Positions 23,070 through 35,307 are shown, counted from the first letter of the stretch. The stretch is DNA of 64,000 nt from Nepenthes gracilis (GCA_033239525.1 BSYO01000020.1:11968308-12032307); one strand, 5' to 3'. Program-made: numbers and translations. The notes: a model not told the origin generated them from the letters alone.

Positions 23070-24240
23070 ATTTCCACTTCTTCATATAGGCAAATTCTGC
23101 CAACAGCAGAAAAAGGATTAGCAGAAGCAGGATGCAGATTTCCAATTCTTAGTATAATATAGCCATGACAATGCAGAGCAAGCAAATATATCAATTTTTT
23201 ATTGCAATATGTTACGAGTTTTGGATGTTTAAACACTCATTCACTTTCACAATATTGACGAAACTTGTAATATATATTCCTCTGGGGTCATGCCTTCTCT
23301 ATTATGGGCATTTCTTGAGTTCAAGACGGTAGGGGTGGGAACCGAAAGAACTGATAGCAGAATCTCAAATTTAGATTTTGGCTCGGACATTTGGCAGAAC
23401 ATTAAATCGGCTATCATTTTGCATCCACATATAGGCAGGAGTGAAAGGCGGAATATCACTTTTGAGTATAATATAACAAGGCAATGATGAGCAAACAAAC
23501 ATGTTAGATTTTTATTACACTGAATTGTAAGTATTAGATATCCTAATAAGTACTCATTTGATAGCATCTATGAAGCTTGAAATATACATTGATGATAGAG
23601 AAAAAATGTCTATATTCAAAAATTATAATCAACTACACAAGAACTAAAAAGATAGGGCATATGAGCAAATGAGATTATAGAAATTAGAATTTTATGCGCC
23701 TACATACCATTGCCAAAAAATATTTTAACAATTATTCACTCTTACAGTGTTAGTAAAACTTGTAATACACATGCCTCTGGTATCCTATCTTCTCTATTAT
23801 GGGCATTGCTTGAGTTTAAGATGGTAGGGGTGGCTAAGATAGCAGAACTAGTATTCCGATTTCGGTTCAGACTTTTAGCAAAACCTCAAAATCAATACAA
23901 GTTCTGATTTCTGCATATGGCAAAATAATTATTGGCAAAAACAGAAGACATAATTCCGCCTTGGGTGTAATATAATCAAGGAAACACTGGGCAAATAAAT
24001 AGGTTAAAATTTATCACACTAAATTAAGAGTATTAGATATATATAAATTATAAGTACACATTTGACATATATAAAACTCGCAATGCACATTGTTGACAGA
24101 GAGAAAATATGTACATTAAAGAGCCATAATCTAACTGCCCAAGAATCAAAAAGATAGGACAGATAAGCAGATAGGATTATGAAAATAAGAATTTCATGCA
24201 CATATTTATACCAGTGGCAAACAACAACAATAATAATAAA
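23070..24240 (+). repeat. Diverged tandem repeats, unit about 450-500 bp
   Basis: The phrase CTCTATTATGGGCATTTCTTGAG then TTCAAGACGGTAGGGGTGG at 23297-23339 recurs at 23792-23834. A second block (GGGCAAATGAG-like, then TTTTTATTACACTGAATTGTAAGTATTAGATAT near 23508) recurs near 24010 and, weaker, near 23195. Copies differ by many substitutions and small indels. I see no coding role. Confidence 0.7.
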
Positions 24241-24879
24241 TTTATAAGGTGGGTAGGATTCCACTTCAAATATTCAATAAAAATTAGTTCTACTACTGCT
24301 TTATTTATAAGGTGGCGGTCACAATTTGGGCAAAAGAGAAGGCGATATCTAAGAAAAAAAGTGAGTTAGTTGTAATTATATGAGTTCCATCCCTTGTCCT
24401 CACATGAAAGAAATGTAATTCTATCATAGCATATGAAGCATGGATATCGATATGCAACATGTTCTTTTTCAAACAAACGAGGACACAATACATTAGGGAC
24501 ACGTTAAATAAATTCATATTTTTTTATAGATACGATGATATCATTGATTGACAACACCGCTTTATTATAAATTATCAATAAAAATACACATTTCTTATAT
24601 CTATTATCCAAAAAAATATCCAGGAAGAATCAATATTACGTTGAGCCAATCTAGAAAAATTATACTATAACATAACTCACATAATATAAAGAAGAATAAA
24701 ATGGGAACCCAGGTTTTTAACTTTCTTAAATTAACAAATTGCTCTATTTTTTTTATTTATAATAAAACCTTTTTTTGTAAATTATAAAATACCCTAATAT
24801 ATCTAAAATATATTTGAGCCACAAAATAAAAATGATAGAGTCCTTGTGTAAAGTGTTGGTGTTTTTTAATCGACAAAAA
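24241..24879. other. AT-rich spacer
   Basis: I see nothing that supports a gene or element here. The composition is strongly AT-rich with short homopolymers. Confidence 0.5.
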
Positions 24880-25224
24880 TCAGTATAAAAAAATGTTCAT
24901 AAAGGTCGCAGGAAAGACTGTATTGGAAAATTTTCTTACCGTTGTAAATGCCTTTCCAAAATCCCTTTTGTCCTTTTTATCCAAAGAATTTGGTCTATTG
25001 AGCAAATGCTGGGACCAGTCATGCTTCTCCAAGGAACCGTCATTCCCCTGATGGCCATACCTTTTGTCACACCACACCTCCGGCCAACGCAAACTTGTAT
25101 TAGCCCCCCTGTTGTTATCAAACTGCAAGCAGTTCATGCCTCCAACCGAACTATCGAATCTTGACAACTTGGGTGATCCTTGAGAAGCAAAGGGCCTTTG
25201 AGCCCTTAACTCGGGATCCGTCAC
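24880..25224 (-). CDS. Hypothetical ORF, 114 codons, possible gene fragment
   Basis: This uninterrupted minus-strand frame encodes a hydrophilic, low-aliphatic protein. It has a serine/glycine-rich start (FASQGSPKLSRFDSSVGGMN), a tryptophan-rich middle (SLRWPEVWCDKRYGHQGN, EKHDWSQHLLN) and a basic end (KKDKRDFGKAFTTVRKFSNT). The composition resembles a real, disordered plant protein segment more than random AT-rich DNA, and GC content is higher than either side. I do not recognise a family. Its start codon overlaps the outer edge of the left arm of the inverted repeat at 25220. It may be one exon of a longer, truncated gene. Confidence 0.3.
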   Translation of the reverse strand: MTDPELRAQRPFASQGSPKLSRFDSSVGGMNCLQFDNNRGANTSLRWPEVWCDKRYGHQGNDGSLEKHDWSQHLLNRPNSLDKKDKRDFGKAFTTVRKFSNTVFPATFMNIFLY

Positions 25225-26219
25225 CTAAGTGCCATCGTGACCGAAATTCTTCGCTGCTTAGTTTTGTGCCGAGGCTCCCATCGGGCAAGTGACTCCCTGT
25301 ATTTTCACTATCTCCCCAACTGCAAATGACTCTCCTTATTTTGCCCGGTTTCTGTATTTGCAACTGATTTTCATATTTTGTACATTTGTAAGTAGTTTGC
25401 CTTATTTACCCATTCTAACTATTTTGTATGTAACACAGCCCTTCTCTTGAAGTTTCCCAAATTTCATTACATTCATGTTAATATCTACGTTTTCTATGCT
25501 TTGATTGTTTGAAAATCGGTCATTTTAAGCGTGAAGTGAAAATCAAGGAAAAATATAGAACACGGCTCCAATATGCTATTTTGGTGTATTTCTTGGTGAT
25601 TTGGGAGCAAAAATTATGGTTAATATGTGATTTTTTTCGTGTTAAAAAGGGACAATAGGATTTTCTTACAGTTAAAAAATACTTATAATATTATGTTAGG
25701 ATAAATTAGAAACAAATATATTTTTATCACCGTTAATAATCAACTTATATAATTTAGCGGTAAAAATATAATTTTGTCACTAAAATTTTAAAATTAAATA
25801 AATACTAATTAATAAAAAATAAAATAATTAATACTAAATGAGAAAAATAAGAATGAGAAAAATATAAAAAATACATCTTACTACTTAAGACTTTTTTAAA
25901 AAAATTATAAATTATTTATTAAATCAATGTTGTTCTATATTTAATAAATTTATTTCAAGTAACACAAATGTAGTATAACTCATTGGGCTTGTACTGTTAA
26001 GTAATATAATCTATGTACTTCTAAACTAGTTTGGGAATATCAGCTCTAATAATTTTAACATTGAAGTTGCTTTCGTATCTCCTCAGTGTTCACAATGAAA
26101 TAAATGATAGTTTTTATATTACTTGCTCTTTCGTTCAAGTTTGCTAGCTTTCATGATACTTACTTTACTTATGAAGATATTTTAAAACTCCACAATTCGT
26201 TAATGTACCATAGCCTACG

Positions 26220-26438
26220 TTGGTAACCTTACCAAAAAAACCAATCATTATTCTTCTTTTGCTGTCTTGTCCTATATTTCTTTTTAATCCCTTTGCGACA
26301 GGGGTTGGAAATATGGGATTTGATGTCTTCTATGTCGTGAGGTTGATATTAAAATATCATCATGCGGTTTTTTGTTCCGTCTTTCTCCCTATTATTTTTG
26401 TTGGCATTGTAGAGTTTTACTGCAAAGTATACTGTTGA
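26220..26438 (+). CDS. Short hydrophobic ORF in left arm
   Basis: The first in-frame start codon here is GTG-like or the frame enters from upstream; the frame reads LPKKPIIILLLLSCPIFLF then GVGNMGFDVFYVVRLILKYHH and FLPIIFVGIVEFYCKVYC before a stop. Two strongly hydrophobic stretches would suit membrane segments. The matching frame on the opposite strand (29158-29418) ends at the same residue with the same stop position, and most differences are conservative. No family is recognised, and coding status is not proven because the arms are similar anyway. Confidence 0.3.
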   Translation: MVTLPKKPIIILLLLSCPIFLFNPFATGVGNMGFDVFYVVRLILKYHHAVFCSVFLPIIFVGIVEFYCKVYC

Positions 26439-27560
26439 ACAATGTGTTTGCTTCTTTATTAGATGACGTTTCTCCTAGTATTTTGAAAGTATTTGATTAA
26501 TTTATCGACGATTATAATGTTGATGATGAAGGATTTTTTTTCTTTTTTTTAGTATTAGTTGATCTAGTTTTTCTTTAACAAATTTTCTTTCAGAACGTTT
26601 TTGAGAAATACTTCAGAAACGATTTTGAGAAGTCATATTGTTGCATTTTCCAAAAAAATTTCCAAAATAAAGAACAAATAACCCCTCAATATTATGCTGC
26701 AGTGGGTGTTTGGGTCATTACTACTTTCTAACAGTGTGTTGGAATTTGAGAATTGTGTATTTAAAAATGGTGTTAAGAGTCAATAGAAACTTGTGAAGAA
26801 ATCTCATATTAATTGCCTCAATTGTTGTATCAAGGTCTTTTGCAAATTCCACATATTTCTGCACAAACTTTGATATATATTGTTATGATATAACTTATGA
26901 TTAACTTTGAAAGGACAATAGGTAAGTCGACTTCTTCTATTTTTTATTATAAGTGTTGCTCCTTTTATTTTTTTAATCTTTTCTTTTCTGTTGGGCAGTC
27001 ATACTCTGATATCTATTCTTTCATTCTAACTACTGGGGAAGAAAGATTATTGTAAGAATACAAAATTTTTACCATTATTAGGCTCTCGTTTTCATGTTTG
27101 TGCAATTGGGACGAGTTAATCCATTGGCATCCCTTGACATGGTTTCAAGGTACTTTTTGACCAGTGGCATAGACTCTTAAAAGTTCGTATGTTTATTCCG
27201 CAATTTAAGTCTAAGAATGTATGCCATAGCCTATGATGTCCACCAAATTGCTTGATGATATGTAGCTCAAACTAGGTAGATCAGCTACTTATTTTTATGA
27301 AATTCTTGTAGCTTCTTCTTGTAAGCAAAACTGATTCGTTATAATTTATTTTATTTACTGTAAAGTTCTAATCTGCATAGTAAAGACCTAAGACTAATAT
27401 GAAATTTTAATATCTGATTACAGCTGTTTCGTCCTTAGAGTGATGCAAGATCAAAATATTGAACCATCAAATAACATCCATAAAAATCAAGCATTAGGGA
27501 GATGAGAATTTTATTATGGATGAATAAAGTCATAATAAAAGATAAGATAATAACTGATAA

Positions 27561-28021
27561 TAAATTAATTAATCTTATGTCATTAAGATTTATATATATA
27601 TATGTATGATATATATATATGTCATTGCAGTGCTTGGAGTGACTTCACCGAAAACCACAAAAATAGTAAGTTAAAGGAACATTAACAGCCCATAGAGCAA
27701 GAATTTCCTTGCAAGAAATAAGAGAGTTTATTTAAGCAAACTAATCTATACAACATGTCAAATCATCATCCAGCGTCACTTTACAACAACAATTAGTATC
27801 AATCTGCTACTAAATATAATCAGCTATATAAATATATTTTTGTTATTCTACTTGATCTAGTGTAATATCCTTGGAGACTAAAACTAAATCTAAATCGTTT
27901 TTATCATATCAATCTATATTTTCCTTAATCTACATTTTTCTTTTTTTCTTCGAACTACAACTAACTCATATATGTGCTTTCCTTAGCCTATGTTTTAAGT
28001 TCGAAACCACCTTAAATATTT
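27561..28021. other. Spacer of the inverted repeat
   Basis: These 461 bp have no match in the arms. A (TA)n run lies at about 27592-27622; the rest is AT-rich, with no ORF. Confidence 0.6.
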
Positions 28022-29157
28022 AAATATCATTATTTATTATCTTATCTTTTATTATGACTCTATTCATCCATATTAAAATTCTCATCTCCCTAATGCTTGA
28101 TTTTTATGGATGTTATTTGATGGTTCAATATTTTTATCTTGTATCACCCTAAGGATGAAACAGCTATAATCGGATATTGAAATTTTATATTAGTCCTAGG
28201 TTTTTACCATGCAGATTAGAACTTTACACTAAATAAACTAAATTATAAGGAACCAGTTTTGCTTACAAGAAAAAGTTACAAGAATTTTATGAAAATAAGC
28301 AGCTGATCTACCTAATCTGAGCAACATATCATCAAGCAATTTGGTGGACATCATGGGCTACAGCATACATTTTTCGACTTAAATTGTAGGATAAACATAC
28401 AAACTTTTAACAGTTGATGCCACTGGTTAAAAAGTACCTTGAAACCATGTCAAGGAATGTCAATAGATTAACTCATCCCAATTGCACAAGCTTGAAGACA
28501 AGAGCCTAATAATGGTAAAGATTTTGCATTCTTACAATAATCTTTCTTCCCCACTAGTTAGAATGAAAGAATAGACATTAGACTATGACTACCAAACAGA
28601 AAGAAAAGATTAAAAAAAAAGGAGCAACACTTGCAATAAAAAATAGGAGACATCGACTTACTTATTACCCTTTTGAAATCAATCGTAAGGTATATCATAA
28701 CAATATATATCAATGTCTGTGCAGAAATATATGGAATTTACACAAGACCCTGATACAACAATTGAGGCAATTAACGTGATATCTTTTCACAAGTTTACAA
28801 TGACTCTTAACACCATTTTTTGAATACACAATTCTTAGATTCCAACACGCCGCTAGAAAGTAGAAATGACCCAAACACCCACTGCAGCATAATATTAAGG
28901 GGTTATTTGTTCTTTGTTTTGAGAAATGTTTTTGAAAAATGCAACAATATGACTTCTCAAAATCGTTTCTGAAGTATTTTTCAAAAAAATTCTAACAGAA
29001 AATTTGTTAAAGAAAAATCTAGATCAACAAATACAAAAAAAAAAGAAAAAGAAAAAAAAAACCCCTTCATCATCAACATTATAATCATCGATAAATTAAT
29101 CAAATACTTTCAAAATACTAGGAGAAACGTCATCAAATAAAGAAGCAAATACATCGT

Positions 29158-29418
29158 TCAACAGTATACTTTGTAGTAAACCTCTACAACACCAACAAAA
29201 ATAACAGGAAGGAAAATGGAACAAAAAACCACATGATGATACTTTACTATCAACCTCACCACATAAAAGACATCAAATCCTATATTTCCAACCCCTGCCG
29301 CAAAGGGAGTAAAAAAAAGAAATATGGGATAAGACGACAAAAGAAGAATAAGGATTGATTTTTTCAGTAAAGTTACCAACATAGGCCATGGTACATCAAC
29401 AAACTGTGAAGCTTTCAA
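29158..29418 (-). CDS. Short hydrophobic ORF in right arm, 86 codons
   Basis: The counterpart of 26220-26438, starting at an ATG with a longer N-terminus (MKASQFVDVPWPMLVTLLKK). It keeps two hydrophobic stretches (LILLLSSYPIFLFF and VVFCSIFLPVIFVGVVEV) around a polar loop GVGNIGFDVFYVVR. Differences from the other arm are mainly V/I, A/V, M/I and C/Y type. It may be a small membrane protein, one exon of a larger gene, or chance. There is no recognised motif. Confidence 0.3.
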   Translation of the reverse strand: MKASQFVDVPWPMLVTLLKKSILILLLSSYPIFLFFTPFAAGVGNIGFDVFYVVRLIVKYHHVVFCSIFLPVIFVGVVEVYYKVYC

Positions 29419-30369
29419 AGATCTTCATTAGTAAAGCAAGTATCATAAAAGTTAGCAAACCAAAATAAGAGAGCAAGTATATGAAAACCATCATTTATTT
29501 CATTATGAACACATAGAAGACACGAAAGCAACTTCAATGTTAAAACTATCAGGGCTAAGATTCTCAAACTAGTCTGAAAGTACATAAACTATATTACCTG
29601 ACAGTACAAGCTCAATAAATTACACTACATTTGTGTTACTTGAAATAAATTTATTAAATGTAAAACAACAATATTGATTTAATAAATAATTTATAAATTT
29701 TTTAAAAAAATTCTTAAATAGTAAGATGTATTTTTATATTTTTCTCATTCTTACTTTTATCATTTAGTATTAATTATTTTATTTTTTATTAATTAGTATT
29801 TATTTAATTTTAAAATTTTAGTGAAAAATTTATACTTTTACTGCCAAATTATATTGATTTTTTATTAACGGTGATAAAAATATATTTATTTTTAATTTAT
29901 CATAAATATAATATTATAAGTATTTGTAACTGTAAGAAAATCCTACTGTGCCTTTTTAAGGCCAAAAAAAATACATGTTAATCATAATTTTCGTTTCTAA
30001 ATTATCAAAAATTACACCAAAATATCAGATCGGAGCCATGCTCTATATTTTTCCTAATTTTCACTTCATGTCCAAAACGATTGATTTTCAAACAATCAAA
30101 ATATACAAAACAAAGATATTAACATAAAAAGAAATGAATTTGGAAATTTTCAAGAGATGAATTCTGATACTTGTAAAATAATTAGAATGGGTAAATAAGG
30201 CGAACCACTTACAAATGTACAAAATATAAAAGTCAATTGCAAATAGAGAAACTAGACAAAATAAGGAGAGTAACTTGCAATTAGAAGAGATACTAAAAAT
30301 AAGGGGAGTCACCAGATGGAATCCTCGGTACAAAACTAAGAATTTTGGTCCCGATGGCACTTCGGTGAC

Positions 30370-30900
30370 GGCTTATGAACGTCTGGCAGCAGGGCTTCTT
30401 TCGGATTTTTCTCCCTCGTCTGCCTTTTCTCCTCTTTGATTCTCACTAGGGTACTGCTTAAATACACCCGTGAAGCGGAAATTTTGGAAGAAAACTTGGT
30501 TAGAGGATGTGGAGCGGAAATTTTGGAGGGAAACTTTGTTAGGGGATGGAATCAGTTGAAACGAACGTTAGTCGGCTAGGGTTTGTTTTGAAACGGTTTA
30601 GGAAAAGATTCGAAAGAATGGAACAGCCAAACGTATGTTAGAATGATGCTGTGAGAGAGAGAGAGAGAGAGATCAGAGAAGAGAGGAAAACATCGAGAGA
30701 GGGAGAACACGCAGGTGGGGGAGAGGAAAAAGGACGGGCGATTGTTAGGGTAGAACGTGAAGAAGAACCGAGAAGGGGTGATTTATCAATTTATTTATTT
30801 ACTTATTTATTTTAATTATTATTACTATTATTATTATACATTTTTTTACTTTATTATTATTATTATTATTATTATTATGGCAGTGTTAATAATAATTTAA
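30370..30900. promoter_or_regulatory. Promoter-like, GA-rich flank of right arm
   Basis: The sequence beyond the right arm is richer in GC than its surroundings. It has TATTTAAGC on the minus strand (about 30456-30466), two direct copies of a 40-bp unit (GCGGAAATTTTGGA...) at 30474-30551, and a GA microsatellite at 30652-30672. If the right arm derives from a transcribed gene, this would be its upstream region (inference). A TTA/TTG-type microsatellite follows at 30845-30880. Confidence 0.35.
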
Positions 30901-33070
30901 ATAATATTAATGGGTATAATTATCTCCGACCCAAGAGAAAAGTTCATTAATGATTCGACCCATAAAAGATAAAAAGCCTCCAAGCGGCCAACATAAATTT
31001 TCAGAGTGATTAGATGGAACTGCCGCCTTATATGGGCTTTATTTCCCGCGTGATTACGTAACTAATTCCAATCAGTCGAAACAAACAATTGCCTTCCCTT
31101 ATTTGGATAGCTTAACAAACCCAACTACTAACTTCGAACCGTCACCAAACTAAGACCATCTTATCAATTCAAGCAGTTTGAGCAGTAGTGGTTAGCGAAG
31201 ATATTAACTCTCTTAACTCTATATATATCCATCTTTTTCAATAAGAAGAAAGACAGACAACTAATAACTCGAAAACTTGTGAGGGATAAGTCTGTGGTAA
31301 GACGTTTTTCATAAAACGTTCCTCTCAACAACATTTTACATAATCATTAGTATAGTCAATTTACATCCTCAAAAATAATGCATCCATCCCAGATCCCCAA
31401 TTCAATGGACCCCACACCTAAGGAAAAGCTATACGTTACATTTGAAAATATTATGTTATATAGATATACAATTATTTTATATATATATTAATTTATTTAA
31501 TTATTTAATATATAATAACATATAATTAATAATAAATTAATATAAAATATTAATATATTATATAATTATTTTTACAAATAAATCCAGATGATGGGCAGCC
31601 TGGATTTCTCAAATCCAACTGGCCTGTTTTTCTTTATTGTACTTGGTAAATCATGTCCTCTTGCTTCTGGCCTTTCCATTCATGCTCAAATTATTGTGCC
31701 CTCAAATTATTAAATATATATATATATATATAATTAAAATTTTTTATTAAACCTGACTGATACCTTAATTGATATTGAAGAAAGAGAGAGCAAGGGAAGT
31801 GTGAACAAAAAGGAGAAAATCTCATATTACCTTTAATACCAAACTACTAAAGTTTTCTCATCTTATATTTTTCTACAATTATTAAATCATTTTACAACTT
31901 GTGAGCCATCAAAATTTTGTTGATGGCTTGGATGTTGAAGTTTTAGTAACATTGTACATTCATAATATAATGAACTTTTATGGTAATGATTTTACATTGA
32001 CAAATTAGATGCCTAAAATAATAAAATTATTTTAATATGTTATTATAATTACATTCTTTTCAATTATTAAAATAAAATACCCACTATTATAAATCTAACT
32101 TTAAACCACACCTCTTTTCATATAATCTTAAGTTTCATTCATGTCTCTTACATAGTGCTAAAACATACTAACTAATAGTCTTTATGATAGGATATATTTA
32201 AGATTTATTTATTGTAACAAAAAGTATTTTATCATACAGATTTGAATCACTAATATTATAATTTGAATTCTATATATTTTAACATATTATCATAATTTAA
32301 TCTTTTTAAATTAGTAGTGTGAAAATTAATATCTGAAATCTCACATTACTCTAAAAAGATAGAAGGCACATTATAGTAAGTTTTAGATATTTTAATGACA
32401 ATAGATATTCTCCTAGGAAAGCCTATGAAGAATAAAATCGTATAGGTCCCGACCAGTATCGATAATTATAGCGAATAATTTGTTATCATATAGACTTGAC
32501 CACTACATAACGGTTTTAGAGTTAATCCCAATTGAAAGAATGCAAATATGAGTAAGGAAAATATTAAGCTATGTCGTATGCGATGAAAACGTTATTCATT
32601 AAGTAGGACAGAGTATAAGAGTTGATATTTATAATTTCACATTATCTGAAAAGATAAAAGTAAATATACATTATAATAAGACTTAAATATTTCTATAATA
32701 ACCATTATTTTGGAGGAAAACTAAAAGAGTATAAAATTATATGAATGCATGTCTATTGTTGCATTTAAAAATAGACAATATGTTATTATATGAACCCCTA
32801 ATATTACAATGATAATGAAATTTTCACTATTAAAAATACAAAAAAAAAAAAAGAAATTTGTAATAAGACTCACGAGCTGAAGATTCCTCCGCGTTAAGGA
32901 ATAAATCCTATACAACTCGACATGAAATTGAACATTATTATACATACGGAGAAAAGTAAACTTGTTTTCCAGATCTACCATGAATGTGCAAGAAAGCCTT
33001 TCAAAGACGGAGAGTTAAAAGCACCCTTGCCTCACAGAGGCCTCTCTCAGACCTTCATTCCTCACTGAAA
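30901..33070. other. AT-rich spacer upstream of the XTH gene, with dispersed repeats
   Basis: No gene is seen. Two related blocks at about 32330-32520 and 32620-32800 (ACATTATAATAAG..., AATATGTTATTATAT...) recur at 40780-40925 in intron 3 of the XTH gene. They suggest a dispersed non-autonomous repeat. (TA)n runs occur at 31470-31560 and 31713-31732. The promoter of the XTH gene must be in the last few hundred bases, but I cannot name a definite TATA box. Confidence 0.45.
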
Positions 33071-33284
33071 ATGGAGAAAAGGGCATCTCCATCGTCACTC
33101 CTGCTCATTGCAGCTCTTGCCATGGCTTCTTTTCCGCCATTATTAGAAGCAGTCTCCCTCTCCAAAGCAAATTTCGCTGACAATTTCAATATAATGTGGT
33201 CTGAAGACCATTTCAAAACTTCAGAGGATGGGCAGATCTGGTACCTCTCATTGGATAAAGAAACAGGTAAAAAGAAGCAGCTCT

Positions 33285-33542
33285 GCTTTCGGTGTTTTCA
33301 ATGCCCAAATACCTTTCGTGCTTTTGCTTTCGGTGTTTTTAGTGTTTTCATCATTTTCACTCTGTTTTCTCCTGTTTTTGGAGAATAATGTTTAGAATGT
33401 GGGTCTCAAACGAATCAGAAATACAGATTTGAGTGTAATAGGATGAAGCTGTTTGGAATTGCCACTAGATTTTGTGATTTTGCTTTCGCTGTTGCCAGTG
33501 TTTTCATCATTTTCACTCTGTTTCACTTGTTTTCTTGATCTT
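33285..33542 (+). repeat. Duplicated intron 1/exon 2 boundary, copies 1 and start of 2
   Basis: A unit of about 190 bp (GCTTTCGGTGTTTTTAGTGT..., then GAGAATAATGTTTAG and a decayed exon-2 start TGTGGGTCTCAAACGAATCA) lies at about 33285-33460. A second unit begins at about 33466 and is cut by the copia element; it resumes at 38686-38795. The third unit holds the true exon 2 (38796-38984). The coding part of copies 1 and 2 has diverged from the exon and is not usable. Confidence 0.8.
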
Positions 33543-33829
33543 TGAAAAGTTTCTGCGCAGAGGCAGAGATGAAGAAGACAACAAATGGGAGAGATGAAGA
33601 GAAGGGAGAACCGGACTCCAGCAGATTATTCCATTTCAATTGATTCAGTACAAAAAGCCCTGCTGCCCTTTTTTATAATACAGAAAAGCAGAGGAAAGAA
33701 AAAAAAGGAAAGCAAATAACGGGGGAAAGAATAAGCAACGGGAAAAAACCAGAAAAAGGAAACAATACACAAATATATATACAATATATTGTATTTCCTA
33801 TTTTGCTATATTTCCTATATTTTCTAATA
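33543..33829 (-). repeat. 3' LTR of copia element (287 bp)
   Basis: On the minus strand it runs TATTAGAAAATATAGG...AAACTTTTCA. It contains TATATACAATATATTG on the plus side, a likely TATA region. It is nearly identical to 38399-38685. Confidence 0.9.
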
Positions 33830-33841
33830 TCCCCTGTAAGG
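33830..33841 (-). promoter_or_regulatory. polypurine tract of copia element
   Basis: On the minus strand CCTTACAGGGGA directly precedes the 3' LTR. It is a short purine run of the type used for plus-strand priming. Confidence 0.6.
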
Positions 33842-33843
33842 TG

Positions 33844-35307
33844 GAGCATATATATTGATTATGTCCAACTTGAATAAGTGAATTTTCAAACGGTGTGCTG
33901 GCAAAATCTTGGTGAACATATCGGCAAGTTGATTATGAGTGGTCACATAGTGAGTTCGAATACTTCCGTCTTGAATCTTATTGCAAACCAAATGACAATC
34001 CAGCTCATTGTGCTTGGTCCATTCGTGGAAAACAGGATTGGCGGATATGTGCAAAGCAGCTTGATTGTCGCAGTAGAGGTTAGCGATGTGAGAGTGTGGT
34101 ATCCGCAAATAACGTAAGATATAACGAAGCCAAGATAGCTCGCAGCAAGTGGTAGCCATGGATCGATATTCTACTTCCGCGGAGGAGCGAGAAACAACTG
34201 ATTATTTCTTGCATTTCCAGGAAATAAGGGGGTCCCCAATGAAGGTGCAGTGGCCAATGATGGATCTCCGAGTGTCAGGACATGAAGCCCAAACTGCATC
34301 ACAAAAAGCTCGAAATTGAATGTTAGAAGTGGAAGAGAATAATATACCTTGCCCCGGGTTCTGTTTAAGGTATCGCAATATTTGATAAGCTGCATTCATG
34401 TGACTAGATGTCGTTCGAGTCATGAATTGACTCAAAATATGGACAGCATAACATATATCGAGTCTTGTGACTGTTAGATAGAGGAGCCTGCCAATCAGTC
34501 TTCGGTAGATGCTAGGATCTTGCAAAACAGTTCCAGTTTCTTTACTCAGTTTTACATTTTGGTCCATTGGAAGTTTAAGGGGTTTGGAACCAAGGGAACC
34601 TGAATCCGCTAAAATATCAAGGGCATACTTTCTTTGACATATATGGATGCCTGTCGATGAGCGTGCAACTTCTATCCTAAGAAAATATCGTAAAACACCG
34701 AAATCTTTAATTTTGAAGGTACGATTAAGATATGATTTAACAGAATGGATGGGAGCCAAAGAACTATTGGCCACAATTATATCATCAACATATACAAATA
34801 ACACTGTAAGGGATTGATCATCTTGTTTGGTAAATAGGCTATAATCAGCTTTGGATTGGGTGAAGTCAAACATAATCAGGGATGTAGATAGTTTGGAGTA
34901 CCACTGCCTAGAGGCCTGTTTAAGGCCATATATGTTTTTTAATAGCCTACAAACTTGATTCGGTTTCCCTTTAGTGTATCTGGGGGGTTTCTGCATATAG
35001 ATCTCTTCATTTAAGCCCCGTGAAGAAAGGTGTTGTTAACATCAAAGTGGTACAGGTGCCACCCTTTGATGGCCGCTATTGCTAAGAGACATTGAATTGT
35101 AGTAAGTTTGGCAACAGGGAAAAATGTTTCATGATAGTCTATTCCTTCTTGTTGCGTATATCCCTTTGCAACTAATCTACATTTATAACTCTCAATACTT
35201 TCATCACTATTAAACTTTAATTTAAAGATATATCGGCAGCCAATAGTTTTCTTACCGGAGGGTAAGTCAGTAATGATCCACGTCTTATTTTGCTCTAACG
35301 CGTTCAA
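33844..35307 (-). pseudogene. copia reverse transcriptase and RNase H, broken
   Basis: The minus-strand frame 35307-35011 reads MNALEQNKTWIITDLPSGKK, then a conserved RT start (IGCRYIFKLKFNSDESIESY) and FDVNNTFLHG. A one-base deletion there shifts the frame. The frame 34996-34202 continues with YTKGKPNQVCRLLKNIYGLK, the catalytic FVYVDDIIV, and RNase H parts (GRLLYLTVTRLDICYAVHIL). A TAA near 34199 interrupts, and 34159-33824 gives the end ([20 protein letters not shown] ... [13 protein letters not shown]). All RT motifs are recognisable. Confidence 0.9.

Larger units (their letters stand above)
25220..30369. repeat. Long inverted repeat, arms about 2.34 kb
   Basis: The left arm 25220-27560 and right arm 28022-30369 are reverse complements along their length, with a 461-bp unmatched spacer at 27561-28021. 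The outer edge reads GTCACCTAAGTGCCATCGTG on the left and GTCACCGAAGTGCCATCGGG (minus strand) on the right. The inner edge shares AAGCATTAGGGAGATGAGAA. By eye identity is about 80-85% at the outer end and above 90% near the centre. I see no target duplication, transposase or retroelement protein. Transcription through it would give a very long hairpin. Confidence 0.85.
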
